A stretch of DNA of 53,689 nucleotides from Clostridia bacterium (GTDB lineage Bacteria; Bacillota; Clostridia; Oscillospirales; Acutalibacteraceae), in assembly GCA_017428085.1 (NCBI GenBank), contig JAFRRP010000074.1:1-53689 (forward strand). The letters run 5' to 3'. A program made the position numbers and the translations under genes. The notes below the pieces were generated by a model. The model saw only the letters and a list, made by a program, of their open reading frames with translations, was not told the origin of the DNA and searched no databases. Positions 7,843-19,149 of this stretch are shown here, one piece after another (the stretch's first letter is position 1; every line of letters begins with the position of its first letter).

Positions 7843-9357
7843 TTACGAATAGGCCGACGTGATCCCGAAGTATTCCTCCAGGCAAAGCCCGCTTTTATAG
7901 ACGTCCGCCGCCAGTTCCTTGCCCAGATAGCGCACGTGCCACGGCTCGTAGATATAGCCTGTGACGCTTTGTTTGCTTTTCGGATAACGGATGATAAAGC
8001 CGTACTTGTAAGCGTTGGCGGCCAGCCACTTGCCCTCCGCCGTGTAAGCGAAGGAGGCGTACAGAGAATTGAGGTCCATGGCAAGACCGGACTGGTGCTC
8101 CGAGTGGCCGGGACGGGCGGAATAGGTATCCGCTTCCGCCCTGCCGTCGCGGCTCACGTAGCGGTTGTAGATGCTTTTCTGCGTGGAATAGGATCGGTAA
8201 CCCGAAACGATATACAGGTCGATGCCGCTGTTGGCCGCCGCGTTCTGCATCGTCCGGAAGGCGGCGGCGCATTCCGCCGTCAGGTCGCCGGGCGCGTAGG
8301 AGGCGGGCAGCGCGTAGGTCTTGTTGGCGATCAGCGTGTAGCCGTGATCCGTCACGATATAGGTGACGCCGTCCTTTTCCGCGATCACATAATTCTTTGC
8401 GGTATAGCCTTTAAAGACGTATCCTTTTGCCAGCTGCGGCGTTTTCGGCTTTTCCGGCTCAACGGCAGGCAGCCCCACGGCGGTGCGCAGCGTAAAACGC
8501 GCGTCGGCGGGCGTTACGCCGTCCTTGCCGTCAAAATCGCAGCATTTCTTCTGCTCATCGTCCAGCCCGTCGTCGTAGCGCACGGAAAGCCGTAAAATCA
8601 GTCGCGCGTCCGCCGTGGTCACCTTACCGTCCATATCGGCGTCGCCGGCGGGACACGCCTTGGCGGCCAGATGCGTCAGCTTCGCCAGCGATCTTGTCAG
8701 CGTGTCGCCGCAATTCGTGCAGACGCATTGCTCCGTGCCGGGTGTGCGCCACGTGGAAGGCTTTGTCGTCTTCCATTCGCTGTACTGATGGCCGATGGCG
8801 GGCAGCGTTTCCGAATTGGCCTCGCCGCAGCGGGTGCATTTCGTCACGATCCTGCCGTCGTCGGTACAGGTGGCGGGGATCGTTTCCGTCCTGAGATCAT
8901 GTCCCAAAGCGGGGGCGGTCCTGCTGTAAAAATCGCCGCAGCGGGTGCAGGTATAAGTCGTAACGCCGTCCTCGGTACACGTCGGTTCCGTCGTCTTCGT
9001 CACCTGATAATCGTGCCCCGGCGCAAGGACGGTTTCCGTATAGGCGTCGCCGCAGCGGGAGCAGGTATAGGTCGTAACGCCGTTCTCGGTACACGTCGGT
9101 TCTATCGTCTCCGTCGGCCGGTAGTCGTGCCCCAATGCGGAGGTCTGGACGGGGAACATTTCCCCGCAGGCCTCGCAGGTCAAAATCGTTTCGCCGTCCG
9201 CGGTGCAGGTGGGCTCCGTGACGACCGTTTCCGTCATGATTTCGTGCGGGCACGGCGCCGTCGTTTCCTCCGGCGGAGCTTCCGCCGCCGCGCCGAAGCA
9301 GAACGATACGGCCAACAACACGGCCAGCAGCCCGCCGCCAAGCGCTTTTACGGTCAT
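7843..9357 (-). CDS. Secreted dockerin-bearing VanY-type D-Ala-D-Ala carboxypeptidase
   Basis: A 504-residue protein. Residues 1-26 are a signal peptide. Roughly residues 46-225 hold five similar modules of the form PTCTEDGVTTYTCTRCG...GHDY, each with a CxxC pair. About residues 238-300 form a dockerin with two calcium-loop repeats (GDADMDGKVTTADARLILR and FDGKDGVTPADARFTLR). About residues 345-495 form an M15/VanY domain: SxHxxGxAxD as SEHQSGLAMD (H421, D428) and EPWH (E471, H474) supply the zinc ligands and catalytic Glu. It should trim peptidoglycan stem peptides outside the cell. The start at 9357 follows GGGGGAAG; an upstream in-frame start has no ribosome site and would bury the signal peptide. 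No cohesin partner is in the window. Confidence 0.88.
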   Translation of the reverse strand: MTVKALGGGLLAVLLAVSFCFGAAAEAPPEETTAPCPHEIMTETVVTEPTCTADGETILTCEACGEMFPVQTSALGHDYRPTETIEPTCTENGVTTYTCSRCGDAYTETVLAPGHDYQVTKTTEPTCTEDGVTTYTCTRCGDFYSRTAPALGHDLRTETIPATCTDDGRIVTKCTRCGEANSETLPAIGHQYSEWKTTKPSTWRTPGTEQCVCTNCGDTLTRSLAKLTHLAAKACPAGDADMDGKVTTADARLILRLSVRYDDGLDDEQKKCCDFDGKDGVTPADARFTLRTAVGLPAVEPEKPKTPQLAKGYVFKGYTAKNYVIAEKDGVTYIVTDHGYTLIANKTYALPASYAPGDLTAECAAAFRTMQNAAANSGIDLYIVSGYRSYSTQKSIYNRYVSRDGRAEADTYSARPGHSEHQSGLAMDLNSLYASFAYTAEGKWLAANAYKYGFIIRYPKSKQSVTGYIYEPWHVRYLGKELAADVYKSGLCLEEYFGITSAYS

Positions 9358-9445
9358 ATCCGTCTTCCCCCTGTCTGGTAAAATGCCGCCGAAGCGGAGC
9401 AGTCGTTCGCCGTTTGAAAAACGACGGCAAACTTTTCCTTTTATT

Positions 9446-9474
9446 ATTTTACCATTCTCCCCGCAAATACGCAA
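9446..9474 (-). promoter_or_regulatory. Promoter of the VanY gene
   Basis: On the minus strand, TTGCGT (9474-9469), a 17-base spacer and TAAAAT (9451-9446). It is divergent from the promoter at 9517. Confidence 0.65.
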
Positions 9475-9516
9475 CCGTTTTTTTACGGCTTTTTCCAAAG
9501 AAATCGCGCGGCGGTA

Positions 9517-9545
9517 TGGACAAAACCGCCGTTGCTTTGTATAAT
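9517..9545 (+). promoter_or_regulatory. Promoter of the ABC exporter gene
   Basis: TGGACA (9517-9522), a 17-base spacer and TATAAT (9540-9545). A second TATAAT overlaps at 9545-9550. Confidence 0.65.
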
Positions 9546-9601
9546 ATAATCTGTATGATTGCCGGCGTTTTGCGGCGCCTGTGAAAAGAGAGGAAAAACC
9601 G

Positions 9602-11287
9602 GTGGGCAGCAAAAAAGAACAACTGTTGCGCGGGCTGAAGAACCGTGATGAGACCGTGCGAATGATAAAATGGATGGTAAAGGTCGTAACGCCGTATACC
9701 CGGTTCGTGGGCTACGTCTTTATGATCAGCGTCGTTTCCATGCTGATCTCCTATGCGGGGGTCATTATCGGCAAACACGTGGTGGACGACGCCACCACCG
9801 GCACGGTCAACCTTCGGAATATGATTATCATGTGCTCCGCCACCATCGTTTCCATCGGCGTCGGAATCGGCAGCAGCATCCTCGGCAGCTACATCGGCGA
9901 AAAATTTTCCTTTACGATCCGTCAGCAATTTTATAACGATATCCAGCGCAGCGTGTGGCTGAAGGCGTCGGCCTTCCACAGCGGCGACCTGGTCACGCGG
10001 CTGACCTCGGATATCGGCGCGTTGGCGGACGGCCTGATCACCGTGCTGCCCCGCACGGTCCTGACCGGCGTGCAGCTTTCGGTCGCGTTTTTTATCCTGT
10101 TTCATTACGACCGGCCCATCGCGCTGTTCGCGCTGGTGATCGGCCCGGTGGGCGCGGTGTGCATGCTGCTGTTCCGCAACCGCTATAAAAAGTACCAGAC
10201 CGCCCTGCGGGAATGCGAATCGGATTACCGATCCTTTATGCAGGAGAGCCTGTCCACGCTGACGGTGGTAAAGACCTTCCGGCAGGAGGACGCCAACGAG
10301 GCGCGGATGGACGGCCTGCGTCGCAGACGGCTGAAGCTGGTGCTGCAGAATACCACGCTGGGCTCCGTCATGGGGGCCGTGATACGGCTGGTGTACAGCG
10401 CCGGTTACGTGATCGCCTTCTGCTGGGGCGCTTACCGCATCTCCCGGGGCGATATCACCTACGGCACGCTGACGGTCTTTATCACGCTGGTGTCTCAGGT
10501 GCAGGGCTCCATCAGCGGGCTGGCGGGCATTATCCCGCAGGGCTACAATATGCTGATCTCCGCCAAACGCATCATGGAGGTGGTGGAGCTGCCCAAGGAG
10601 ACCTACGGCGGCAGGACCGACGTGCCGGAGCGCGTGGGGCTGCGGGTCGAGGACGTGTCCTTTTCCTACGGTGAGGAACCCGTGCTGAACGATCTCAGCT
10701 TTGCCGTCGCCCCCGGCGAAAAAGTGGCGCTGATCGGTCCCTCCGGCGTGGGCAAGACCACCGTCATCCGTCTGCTGCTGGCGCTGGTGGAACCGCAGGA
10801 GGGTTCGATCTGTTACACAACGGACGGCGGGGAGGAGCCGGTCTCGCCGGACGTCAGACGGTTCATTTCCTACGTACCGCAGGGCAATACGCTGGTCAGC
10901 GGCTCCATTGCGGACAACCTGCGCGTGGGCAAGCAGGACGCCACGAGGGAGGAGATGACGCGGGTGCTGCGGCTGGCGGCGGCGGACCGTTTCGTGGAGA
11001 AGCTGCCGGACGGGCTGGACACCGTGCTGTCGGAAAAGTCCGGCGGCATTTCGGAAGGGCAGGCCCAGCGGATCGCCATCGCCCGGGCGCTGATCGGAGA
11101 TAAACCGGTGATCATCCTGGACGAGGCCACCAGCGCGCTGGACGAAGGCACCGAGGCGGCCATCCTGAAAAACATCACGGAAGAACTGCGGGACAAGACC
11201 TGCTTTATCATAACGCATCGCCGTTCCATGCTGCGCTATTGCGGCAAGGTGCTGGAGCTGGGCGAGAACGGATCGGTGAAGGAATGA
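9602..11287 (+). CDS. ABC exporter half-transporter (fused permease and ATPase)
   Basis: A 561-residue protein with the type-1 ABC exporter layout: about six membrane helices in residues 25-310, then a nucleotide-binding domain. Walker A is GPSGVGKTT, Walker B is VIILDEATSALD and the switch His is in IITHR. The signature motif reads ISEGQ instead of LSGGQ. It should work as a dimer. A GTG start at 9602 is chosen because AGAGAGGA lies about eight bases before it; another GTG at 9581 has no ribosome site. The stop overlaps the next ATG (ATGA), so expression is coupled to the GH95 fucosidase gene. Substrate unknown; by family it could export a lipid, peptide or drug. Confidence 0.88.
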   Translation: MGSKKEQLLRGLKNRDETVRMIKWMVKVVTPYTRFVGYVFMISVVSMLISYAGVIIGKHVVDDATTGTVNLRNMIIMCSATIVSIGVGIGSSILGSYIGEKFSFTIRQQFYNDIQRSVWLKASAFHSGDLVTRLTSDIGALADGLITVLPRTVLTGVQLSVAFFILFHYDRPIALFALVIGPVGAVCMLLFRNRYKKYQTALRECESDYRSFMQESLSTLTVVKTFRQEDANEARMDGLRRRRLKLVLQNTTLGSVMGAVIRLVYSAGYVIAFCWGAYRISRGDITYGTLTVFITLVSQVQGSISGLAGIIPQGYNMLISAKRIMEVVELPKETYGGRTDVPERVGLRVEDVSFSYGEEPVLNDLSFAVAPGEKVALIGPSGVGKTTVIRLLLALVEPQEGSICYTTDGGEEPVSPDVRRFISYVPQGNTLVSGSIADNLRVGKQDATREEMTRVLRLAAADRFVEKLPDGLDTVLSEKSGGISEGQAQRIAIARALIGDKPVIILDEATSALDEGTEAAILKNITEELRDKTCFIITHRRSMLRYCGKVLELGENGSVKE

Positions 11288-13416
11288 AAGAGAACGTATT
11301 GTGGTATGACGCGCCGGCAAAGAGCTGGGACGAGGCGCTGCCGCTGGGCAACGGACGGCTTGGCATGATGGTGTTCGGCGGCGTGAAGGAGGAACGGCTG
11401 CAGCTCAACGAGGAGACCTTCTGGTCCGGCTGGGAATACGACGGATTCGACGACCCGGCCACGAAGGAACACCTGGACGAGATGCGGCGGCTGATCTTTG
11501 CCGGGCAGTATACGGAAGCGCAACAACTGTGCGACCGGTATCTGGTCTGCCGGGGCAAGGCGCACAACGATCCCGGCGGGGCCTTCGGTTCCTATCAGAC
11601 CGCGGGGGACCTGTATCTAACCCTGCCGCGGGCGGGCAAAAAGGGCTACCGGCGGGAGCTGCGGCTGGACGAGGGCCTTGCCCGGGTATCCTGCGCCGAC
11701 GGCGGACGGGAATACTGCGTTTCCCCGGCGTACAACACGGCAGCCGTTCGCCTGACCGGCGGCGCCGCGCAGGCGAAACTGCGCTATGAAAGAAAAAACG
11801 CTTCCGTCCGTCAGACGGAGGACGAGATCGCCGTTACAGGCGAGCTGCCCACGAAATACGCGGTGCTGATCCGCCGCGCCGCGCGGGAGGGGGAGACCGT
11901 GATCTATATCACGGCGGCCACCGCCTACCGAACCGACGCCGACCCCGAACAGGTCTGCCGGGACGCTCTCGATAAAGCCATGGCGGCGGGCTGGGACGCG
12001 CTGCGCCGGGACGCGGCGGATTATTTCGGCGGTATGCTGGGGCGGGCGGGTATCTCGCTGCCCGGCTCCGGCGAAAAGGCCGACGTGCCGACGGACCGTC
12101 GGCTGGAGCATCCGGAAAACGATCCCGGTCTGGCGGAGCTGTACTTCAATTTCGGGCGGTATCTGCTGCTGGGTTCCTCCCGGGGCAAGCTGCCCGCCAA
12201 CCTGCAGGGGATCTGGTGCAAGGACTACGAAGCGCCGTGGAGCGCGGATTACCATATCAACATCAATATTCAGATGAACTACTGGTTCGCGGAGGTCTGT
12301 GACCTGCCGGAGCTGCTGGAGCCCTTTTTCGGCCTCATCAGAATGATCGCGGCCCACGGCGAACGGACCGCCCGTGTGGCCTACGGTTGCCCCGGCTGGG
12401 TGGCGCACTTCACCACCAACCCCTGGGGGTATACGTCGCTGGGGTGCAGCCCCGTCTACGGCGCGTTCACCACGGCAGGGGCCTGGTGTCTGCGCCACGT
12501 GAAGGAGCGCTGGCTGTACGGCGGGGACAGGGATATCCTGCGGGAGTTTTATCCGATCATCAAGGGCGCGTCGGAATTTTTCCTGGCGTTCCTTGTCCGG
12601 GACCCGCGCACGGGCCATCTGGTCACCGCGCCCTCCGGCTCGCCGGAGAACAGCTATATCAGCCCCACGGACGGCAGGCCCGTCAACGTGTGCGCAGGCC
12701 CTGCCATGGATATCAGCATTTTGCGGGAGCTGTTCAGCTTTAATATCGAGGCCGCCGAAGCCCTTGGAACGGACGACGCTTTCACGGAGAAATTGCAAAC
12801 GGCGCTTTCCCAACTGCCGCCGCTGCGCATAGGAAAATACGGGCAGATCATGGAATGGCCGGAGGACTTTGAGGAGGCCGAGCCCGGCCACCGGCACATG
12901 TCCCACCTGTACGGCCTGCATCCCGGCGCGGAGATCACCCGCGAAACGCCGGAGCTGTTCGAGGCCGCGAAAAAGACCATCGAACGGCGGCTGGCCCACG
13001 GCGGCGGCCATACCGGCTGGAGCCGCGCGTGGATCGTCAACTTCTTCGCCCGGTTGGGCGACGGGAACGCCGCCCACGACAACCTGATCGCGCTGCTGAA
13101 AAACAGCACGCAGAAAAACATGTTCGATACCCACCCGCCCTTCCAGATCGACGGCAATTTCGGCGGGACCGCGGGCATCGCGGAAATGCTGCTGCAGAGC
13201 CACGACGGAACGATCCGCGTGTTGCCCGCGCTGCCCCCCGCGTGGAAGGACGGCGCCTTCGAGGGCCTGATGGCACGGGGCGGCTTCCGGGTATCCGCCG
13301 CATGGAAGGACGGCAAGGTCGTCCGCTGCGCCGTCGAGGGCCCGTCGGGGAAGCCCTTCCGCCTGTCGGTCAACGGGGAAACGATCGAAGCGGTCGGTCG
13401 TCATATAACCTATTGA
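11284..13416 (+). CDS. GH95 alpha-L-fucosidase
   Basis: A 710-residue protein of glycoside hydrolase family 95, inverting fucosidases acting on terminal alpha-1,2-fucose of milk or mucin glycans. It begins with the family's N-terminal block (LPLGNGRLGMMVFGG, RLQLNEETFWSG). The catalytic barrel shows NLQGIWCKDYEAPWSADYH, the Asn pair in INIQMNYW, the SPENSY Glu and QIDGNFGGT with the Asp that works with the Asn residues. There is no signal peptide, so the enzyme is probably intracellular and acts on imported oligosaccharides. The ATG overlaps the stop of the ABC exporter (ATGA, 11284-11287). Length is slightly below the 750-800 usual for the family. Confidence 0.92.
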   Translation: MKENVLWYDAPAKSWDEALPLGNGRLGMMVFGGVKEERLQLNEETFWSGWEYDGFDDPATKEHLDEMRRLIFAGQYTEAQQLCDRYLVCRGKAHNDPGGAFGSYQTAGDLYLTLPRAGKKGYRRELRLDEGLARVSCADGGREYCVSPAYNTAAVRLTGGAAQAKLRYERKNASVRQTEDEIAVTGELPTKYAVLIRRAAREGETVIYITAATAYRTDADPEQVCRDALDKAMAAGWDALRRDAADYFGGMLGRAGISLPGSGEKADVPTDRRLEHPENDPGLAELYFNFGRYLLLGSSRGKLPANLQGIWCKDYEAPWSADYHININIQMNYWFAEVCDLPELLEPFFGLIRMIAAHGERTARVAYGCPGWVAHFTTNPWGYTSLGCSPVYGAFTTAGAWCLRHVKERWLYGGDRDILREFYPIIKGASEFFLAFLVRDPRTGHLVTAPSGSPENSYISPTDGRPVNVCAGPAMDISILRELFSFNIEAAEALGTDDAFTEKLQTALSQLPPLRIGKYGQIMEWPEDFEEAEPGHRHMSHLYGLHPGAEITRETPELFEAAKKTIERRLAHGGGHTGWSRAWIVNFFARLGDGNAAHDNLIALLKNSTQKNMFDTHPPFQIDGNFGGTAGIAEMLLQSHDGTIRVLPALPPAWKDGAFEGLMARGGFRVSAAWKDGKVVRCAVEGPSGKPFRLSVNGETIEAVGRHITY

Positions 13417-13441
13417 CAAGATAGGAATTAGGGTGTATAAT
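13413..13441 (+). promoter_or_regulatory. Promoter of the nifS-nifU operon
   Basis: A consensus promoter: TTGACA (13413-13418), a 17-base spacer and TATAAT (13436-13441). The -35 box contains the TGA stop codon of the GH95 gene (13414-13416). Confidence 0.88.
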
Positions 13442-13472
13442 GCGTGCGGAATGAACCACGGAGGATCAACAT

Positions 13473-14660
13473 ATGCGAATTTACGCGGATAACGCCGCAA
13501 CCACAAAAATGAGCCAAACGGCCATCGACGCCATGCTGCCGTATCTGGCGGAGGCCTACGGCAACCCCTCCAGCTTATACGCGCTGGGGCAGGAGGCAAA
13601 GGACGCGCTGGAGCGCGCCAGGGAGACGGTGGCGGGGATCGTCAACGCCGCGCCCCGGGAGATCACCTTTACCTCCGGCGGGTCGGAGGCGGACAACCAG
13701 GCCATCCGTTCCGCCGCCGCGCTGGGGGCGGCCGCCGGCAAAAAACATATCATATCGGACGCCATCGAGCACCACGCGGTGCTGCACACGCTGAAAAAGC
13801 TGGAAAAAGAGGGCTTTGAGGTCACGCTGCTGCCCGTGGGGCGCGACGGCCTCGTCCGGGCGGAGGACGTGGCGGCGGCCATCCGGGAGGATACCTGCCT
13901 GGTCACGGTCATGTACGCCAACAACGAGATCGGCACGGTGCAGCCCATCCGGGCCATCGGCGCGATCTGCCGGGAAAAGGGCGTGCTGTTCCACACGGAC
14001 GCGGTGCAGGCGGTGGGCCATCTGCCCATCGACGTGGCCGCCGACAATATCGATATGTTGTCCGCCTCGGCCCACAAGTTCCACGGCCCCAAGGGCGTCG
14101 GGTTTTTATACGCAAAAAAGGGCGTCCGGCTGGTCAACCTGATCGAGGGCGGCGCGCAGGAGCGCGGCAAACGCGCGGGCACCGAAAACGTGGCGGGCAT
14201 CGTCGCCATGGCGGCGGCGCTGAAAGAGGCCGCCGAGCGCATGGACGAAACCGCCGCAAAGCTCACCGCCCTGCGGGACACGCTGATCGCGGGTCTGTCC
14301 GCGATCCCCCACGCGGCGCTGAACGGCGACCCGGCGAAACGGCTGCCTTCCAACGTCAATTTCTGCTTTGAGGGCATCGAAGGGGAGTCGTTGTTGCTGC
14401 TGCTGGACGACAAGGGCGTGTGCGCCTCCTCCGGCTCCGCCTGCACCTCCGGCTCACTGGACCCCAGCCACGTGCTGCTGGCCATCGGCAGGCCCCACGA
14501 CGTGGCCCACGGCTCGCTGCGGCTGTCGCTGGGCGACGACGCCACGCCGGAGCAGATCGCGTATCTGATCGAAGCGGTCAAAGACGTGGTGGAAAAGCTG
14601 CGCGGGTTCTCCCCCGTATGGCGCGACCTGTGCGCCGGGAAAACGCCGTTTTTACTGTAA
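13473..14660 (+). CDS. nifS: Cysteine desulfurase (NifS/IscS class)
   Basis: A 395-residue PLP enzyme that takes sulfur from cysteine and passes it as a persulfide to the scaffold encoded next. The PLP lysine is K202 in [12 protein letters not shown]; the cofactor-stacking His is in the IEHHAV segment; the active-site Cys is C324 in [10 protein letters not shown], on the extended loop of class I desulfurases. The N-terminus [10 protein letters not shown] is typical. GGAGG precedes the ATG by eight bases. The stop is 14 bases before the nifU-type gene, so the two form an operon. A C-terminal extension of about 20 residues follows the usual end. Confidence 0.95.
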   Translation: MRIYADNAATTKMSQTAIDAMLPYLAEAYGNPSSLYALGQEAKDALERARETVAGIVNAAPREITFTSGGSEADNQAIRSAAALGAAAGKKHIISDAIEHHAVLHTLKKLEKEGFEVTLLPVGRDGLVRAEDVAAAIREDTCLVTVMYANNEIGTVQPIRAIGAICREKGVLFHTDAVQAVGHLPIDVAADNIDMLSASAHKFHGPKGVGFLYAKKGVRLVNLIEGGAQERGKRAGTENVAGIVAMAAALKEAAERMDETAAKLTALRDTLIAGLSAIPHAALNGDPAKRLPSNVNFCFEGIEGESLLLLLDDKGVCASSGSACTSGSLDPSHVLLAIGRPHDVAHGSLRLSLGDDATPEQIAYLIEAVKDVVEKLRGFSPVWRDLCAGKTPFLL

Positions 14661-14674
14661 GGAGGATCGAAACC

Positions 14675-15109
14675 ATGGCATTATACAGCGAAAAAGTGAT
14701 GGATCATTTCCGCAATCCCCGCAACGTAGGCGTGATCGAAAACGCCGACGGCGTGGGCGAAGTGGGCAACGCCAAATGCGGCGACATCATGAAGATCTAT
14801 CTGAAAATAGAGGACGACGTCATCCGGGACGTGAAGTTTGAGACCTTCGGCTGCGGCAGCGCCATCGCCTCCAGCTCCATGGCCACGGAGATGATAAAAG
14901 GCAAGCCCGTCGCGGACGCCATGCAGCTGACCAACAAGGCCGTGGCGGAGGCGCTGGACGGCCTGCCCGCCCACAAGCTGCACTGTTCCGTGCTGGCGGA
15001 GGAGGCCATCAAGGCGGCGCTGAAGGATTACTACGACCGCAACGGCATCGCCTACGACGCGTCGCAGTTCCCGGATTGCGCGCACTGCGACGGCTGCGTG
15101 TGCGGATAA
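14675..15109 (+). CDS. nifU: Fe-S cluster scaffold protein (IscU/NifU-N type)
   Basis: A 144-residue scaffold for [2Fe-2S]/[4Fe-4S] assembly. The three cluster cysteines are C35 (AKCGD, with D37 beside it), C60 (FGCGSAIASSS) and C104 (LHCSVLAEEAI). The C-terminus adds an unusual cysteine knot, CAHCDGCVCG, at residues 135-144, beyond the normal IscU end; it may bind iron or zinc or serve as an extra sulfur relay (inference). GGAGGA precedes the ATG. Encoded directly after the desulfurase, with which it should form the transfer complex. Confidence 0.94.
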   Translation: MALYSEKVMDHFRNPRNVGVIENADGVGEVGNAKCGDIMKIYLKIEDDVIRDVKFETFGCGSAIASSSMATEMIKGKPVADAMQLTNKAVAEALDGLPAHKLHCSVLAEEAIKAALKDYYDRNGIAYDASQFPDCAHCDGCVCG

Positions 15110-15125
15110 GTTTTTTAAAAAACAG

Positions 15126-15153
15126 TTGACAAACCGCCCGCGGAGAGTATAAT
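15126..15153 (+). promoter_or_regulatory. Promoter of gdhA-pyrG
   Basis: TTGACA (15126-15131), a 16-base spacer and TATAAT (15148-15153). The predicted RNA start, near 15160, falls at the base of the hexaloop hairpin described next. Confidence 0.88.
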
Positions 15154-15161
15154 AAATGCAT

Positions 15162-15210
15162 AAAGGCAAAGGCGTCTTTGAACAAGGGTTCATTGACGCC
15201 TTTTTCTTTT
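15162..15210 (+). promoter_or_regulatory. ANTAR-type hexaloop antiterminator overlapping a terminator (gdhA leader)
   Basis: AAAGGC (15162-15167) and GTCTTT (15174-15179) pair around the six-base loop AAAGGC (A at loop position 1, G at position 4). The loop and 3' strand also form the 5' arm of a terminator: AAAGGCGTC pairs with GACGCCTTT (15195-15203), with GAAC/GTTC at the tip, followed by a long T-rich tract. The two folds exclude each other, so binding to the hexaloop should allow read-through into gdhA. A second AAAGGCAAAGGC at 15232-15243 lacks its pairing strand and terminator. Confidence 0.75.
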
Positions 15211-15296
15211 ATTTTTTTTTCTACCGTATCAAAAGGCAAAGGCGCTCTCCCCGGCGGCCCATAACGCCGAAGAAACGCGTTTTACCGTTATTTTAA

Positions 15297-18244
<2,948 letters not shown>

Positions 18245-18274
18245 CGCTCCTGTTTGTTTGAAATACGGAAAAAA

Positions 18275-18326
18275 GCATCCATCGCGACAATAGACGCAGG
18301 CGCGTCGTTGTGACGATGGATGTTTT
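18275..18326. terminator. Bidirectional terminator between pyrG and the ANTAR gene
   Basis: CATCCATCG (18276-18284) pairs with CGATGGATG (18314-18322) with further pairing inside; AAAAA lies left and TTTT right. It can end the convergent plus and minus transcripts. Confidence 0.78.
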
Positions 18327-18362
18327 CAATGCCGTTATGTTTTTGCTGCGCTTTTCCGTCGG

Positions 18363-18941
18363 CTATTGCCCCAAAATCTCCTCCGCCACAACGCGGCGGG
18401 TGACGCAGCGGTCCATGGCCTGCTTTTCGATGTAGCGGTGGGCGGCGGGCTCGTCCATGCCCTCCCGTTCGATCAGCAGCCATTTGGCGCGGTTGACCAG
18501 ACGGATCTCCGCCATTTTTTCCTCCAGCGACAGCGTTTTTTTCTCCGTTTTGCGCAGCCGTTCCCGGGCGCTGACCATCCAGCGCAGCGCCGTTTCCATC
18601 ATGGGCCGCGACAGGGGCTTGGAAAGCGTGAACACGCCGTGCTCGCTGACCTTGTCCGTCACGTCCTCAAACAGTTCGGAACGGACCAGCAGCAGCGATA
18701 CGGTCTCGCCGGAACCGCACCGGTCGATGGCGAATCTTACGCCGGGATCGTCCGGAAGGGGAGAGTTGACGATCACGAAGTCGAACGCCTGTTCCGCGCA
18801 GGCGCGCTTGGCGGCGCTGATATCCGAAGCCGTTTCCACGCGGTCGCAGGCCGCTTCCGGCAGCAGCTCGCGCAGCGCGGCGTTCAGGTTCTGCGCCGCC
18901 GAAACCAGCAGCACGCTGTAAGAGCGCAGCTTCAGCGCCAT
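18363..18941 (-). CDS. ANTAR-domain antiterminator with pseudo-receiver domain
   Basis: A 192-residue protein. Residues 1-120 have a response-regulator fold, but the usual acidic pair after the first strand is missing (VLLVSAAQ) and the phospho-acceptor Asp is replaced by Asn in FVIVNSPLPDD. After a coiled helix, residues 135-190 form an ANTAR RNA-binding domain (LVNRAKWLLIEREGMDEPAAH ends with AHRYIEKQAM and the conserved terminal helices). ANTAR proteins bind hexaloop RNA hairpins and prevent termination. The start at 18941 follows AAAAGGGGG. Last gene of the glutamate synthase-glnA operon, separated from glnA by a REPIN-like element. The likely targets are the leaders at 15162, 25403 and 25629 (inference). 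Confidence 0.88.
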   Translation of the reverse strand: MALKLRSYSVLLVSAAQNLNAALRELLPEAACDRVETASDISAAKRACAEQAFDFVIVNSPLPDDPGVRFAIDRCGSGETVSLLLVRSELFEDVTDKVSEHGVFTLSKPLSRPMMETALRWMVSARERLRKTEKKTLSLEEKMAEIRLVNRAKWLLIEREGMDEPAAHRYIEKQAMDRCVTRRVVAEEILGQ

Positions 18942-18977
18942 GTCGTCATACCCCCTTTTCTTTTTTTTTTGTATGCG

Positions 18978-19134
18978 GTAGCGCGGCGCCTCAGTGCCGC
19001 TGTTGACAATTGTATCTTTTGAGGCGGATTTTATCAAAAATACCCGTTTTTTTTGATCGGATAAACATCGATCGGATGAACGATTCGTCTGATATGTTAT
19101 TTCATCCTGCAGCGGCGCTGAGGTGCCGCGCTGC
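18978..19134. repeat. REPIN/MITE-like element, copy A
   Basis: A 157-base element bounded by 24-base inverted ends (18978-19001 and 19111-19134), each itself a small palindrome around GGCGCCTCAGTGCC or GGCGCTGAGGTGCC. The interior is AT-rich, begins TTGACAATTGTA and does not code. It sits between glnA and the ANTAR gene, so it would be transcribed with them. Sister copies are at 27893 and 37570. Confidence 0.85.
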
Positions 19135-19149
19135 GGGCAACTTTGCAAT

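Noticed and set aside
9449..11320. 623-codon open frame opposite the ABC exporter
   Set aside because: His/Gln/Arg-rich antisense translation with no domain, while the plus strand has full ABC motifs.
14420..14674. N-terminal extension of the Fe-S scaffold protein
   Set aside because: It overlaps the coding end of the desulfurase; GGAGGA before the ATG at 14675 fixes the start.
15162..15210. Glutamine riboswitch (cyanobacterial glnA motif) as explanation of the nitrogen leaders
   Set aside because: The leader is a simple hexaloop hairpin without the three-helix junction of that riboswitch, and an ANTAR protein gene is present.
18978..19134. Insertion sequence
   Set aside because: Inverted ends are present but the interior is too short for a transposase; treated as a non-autonomous element.
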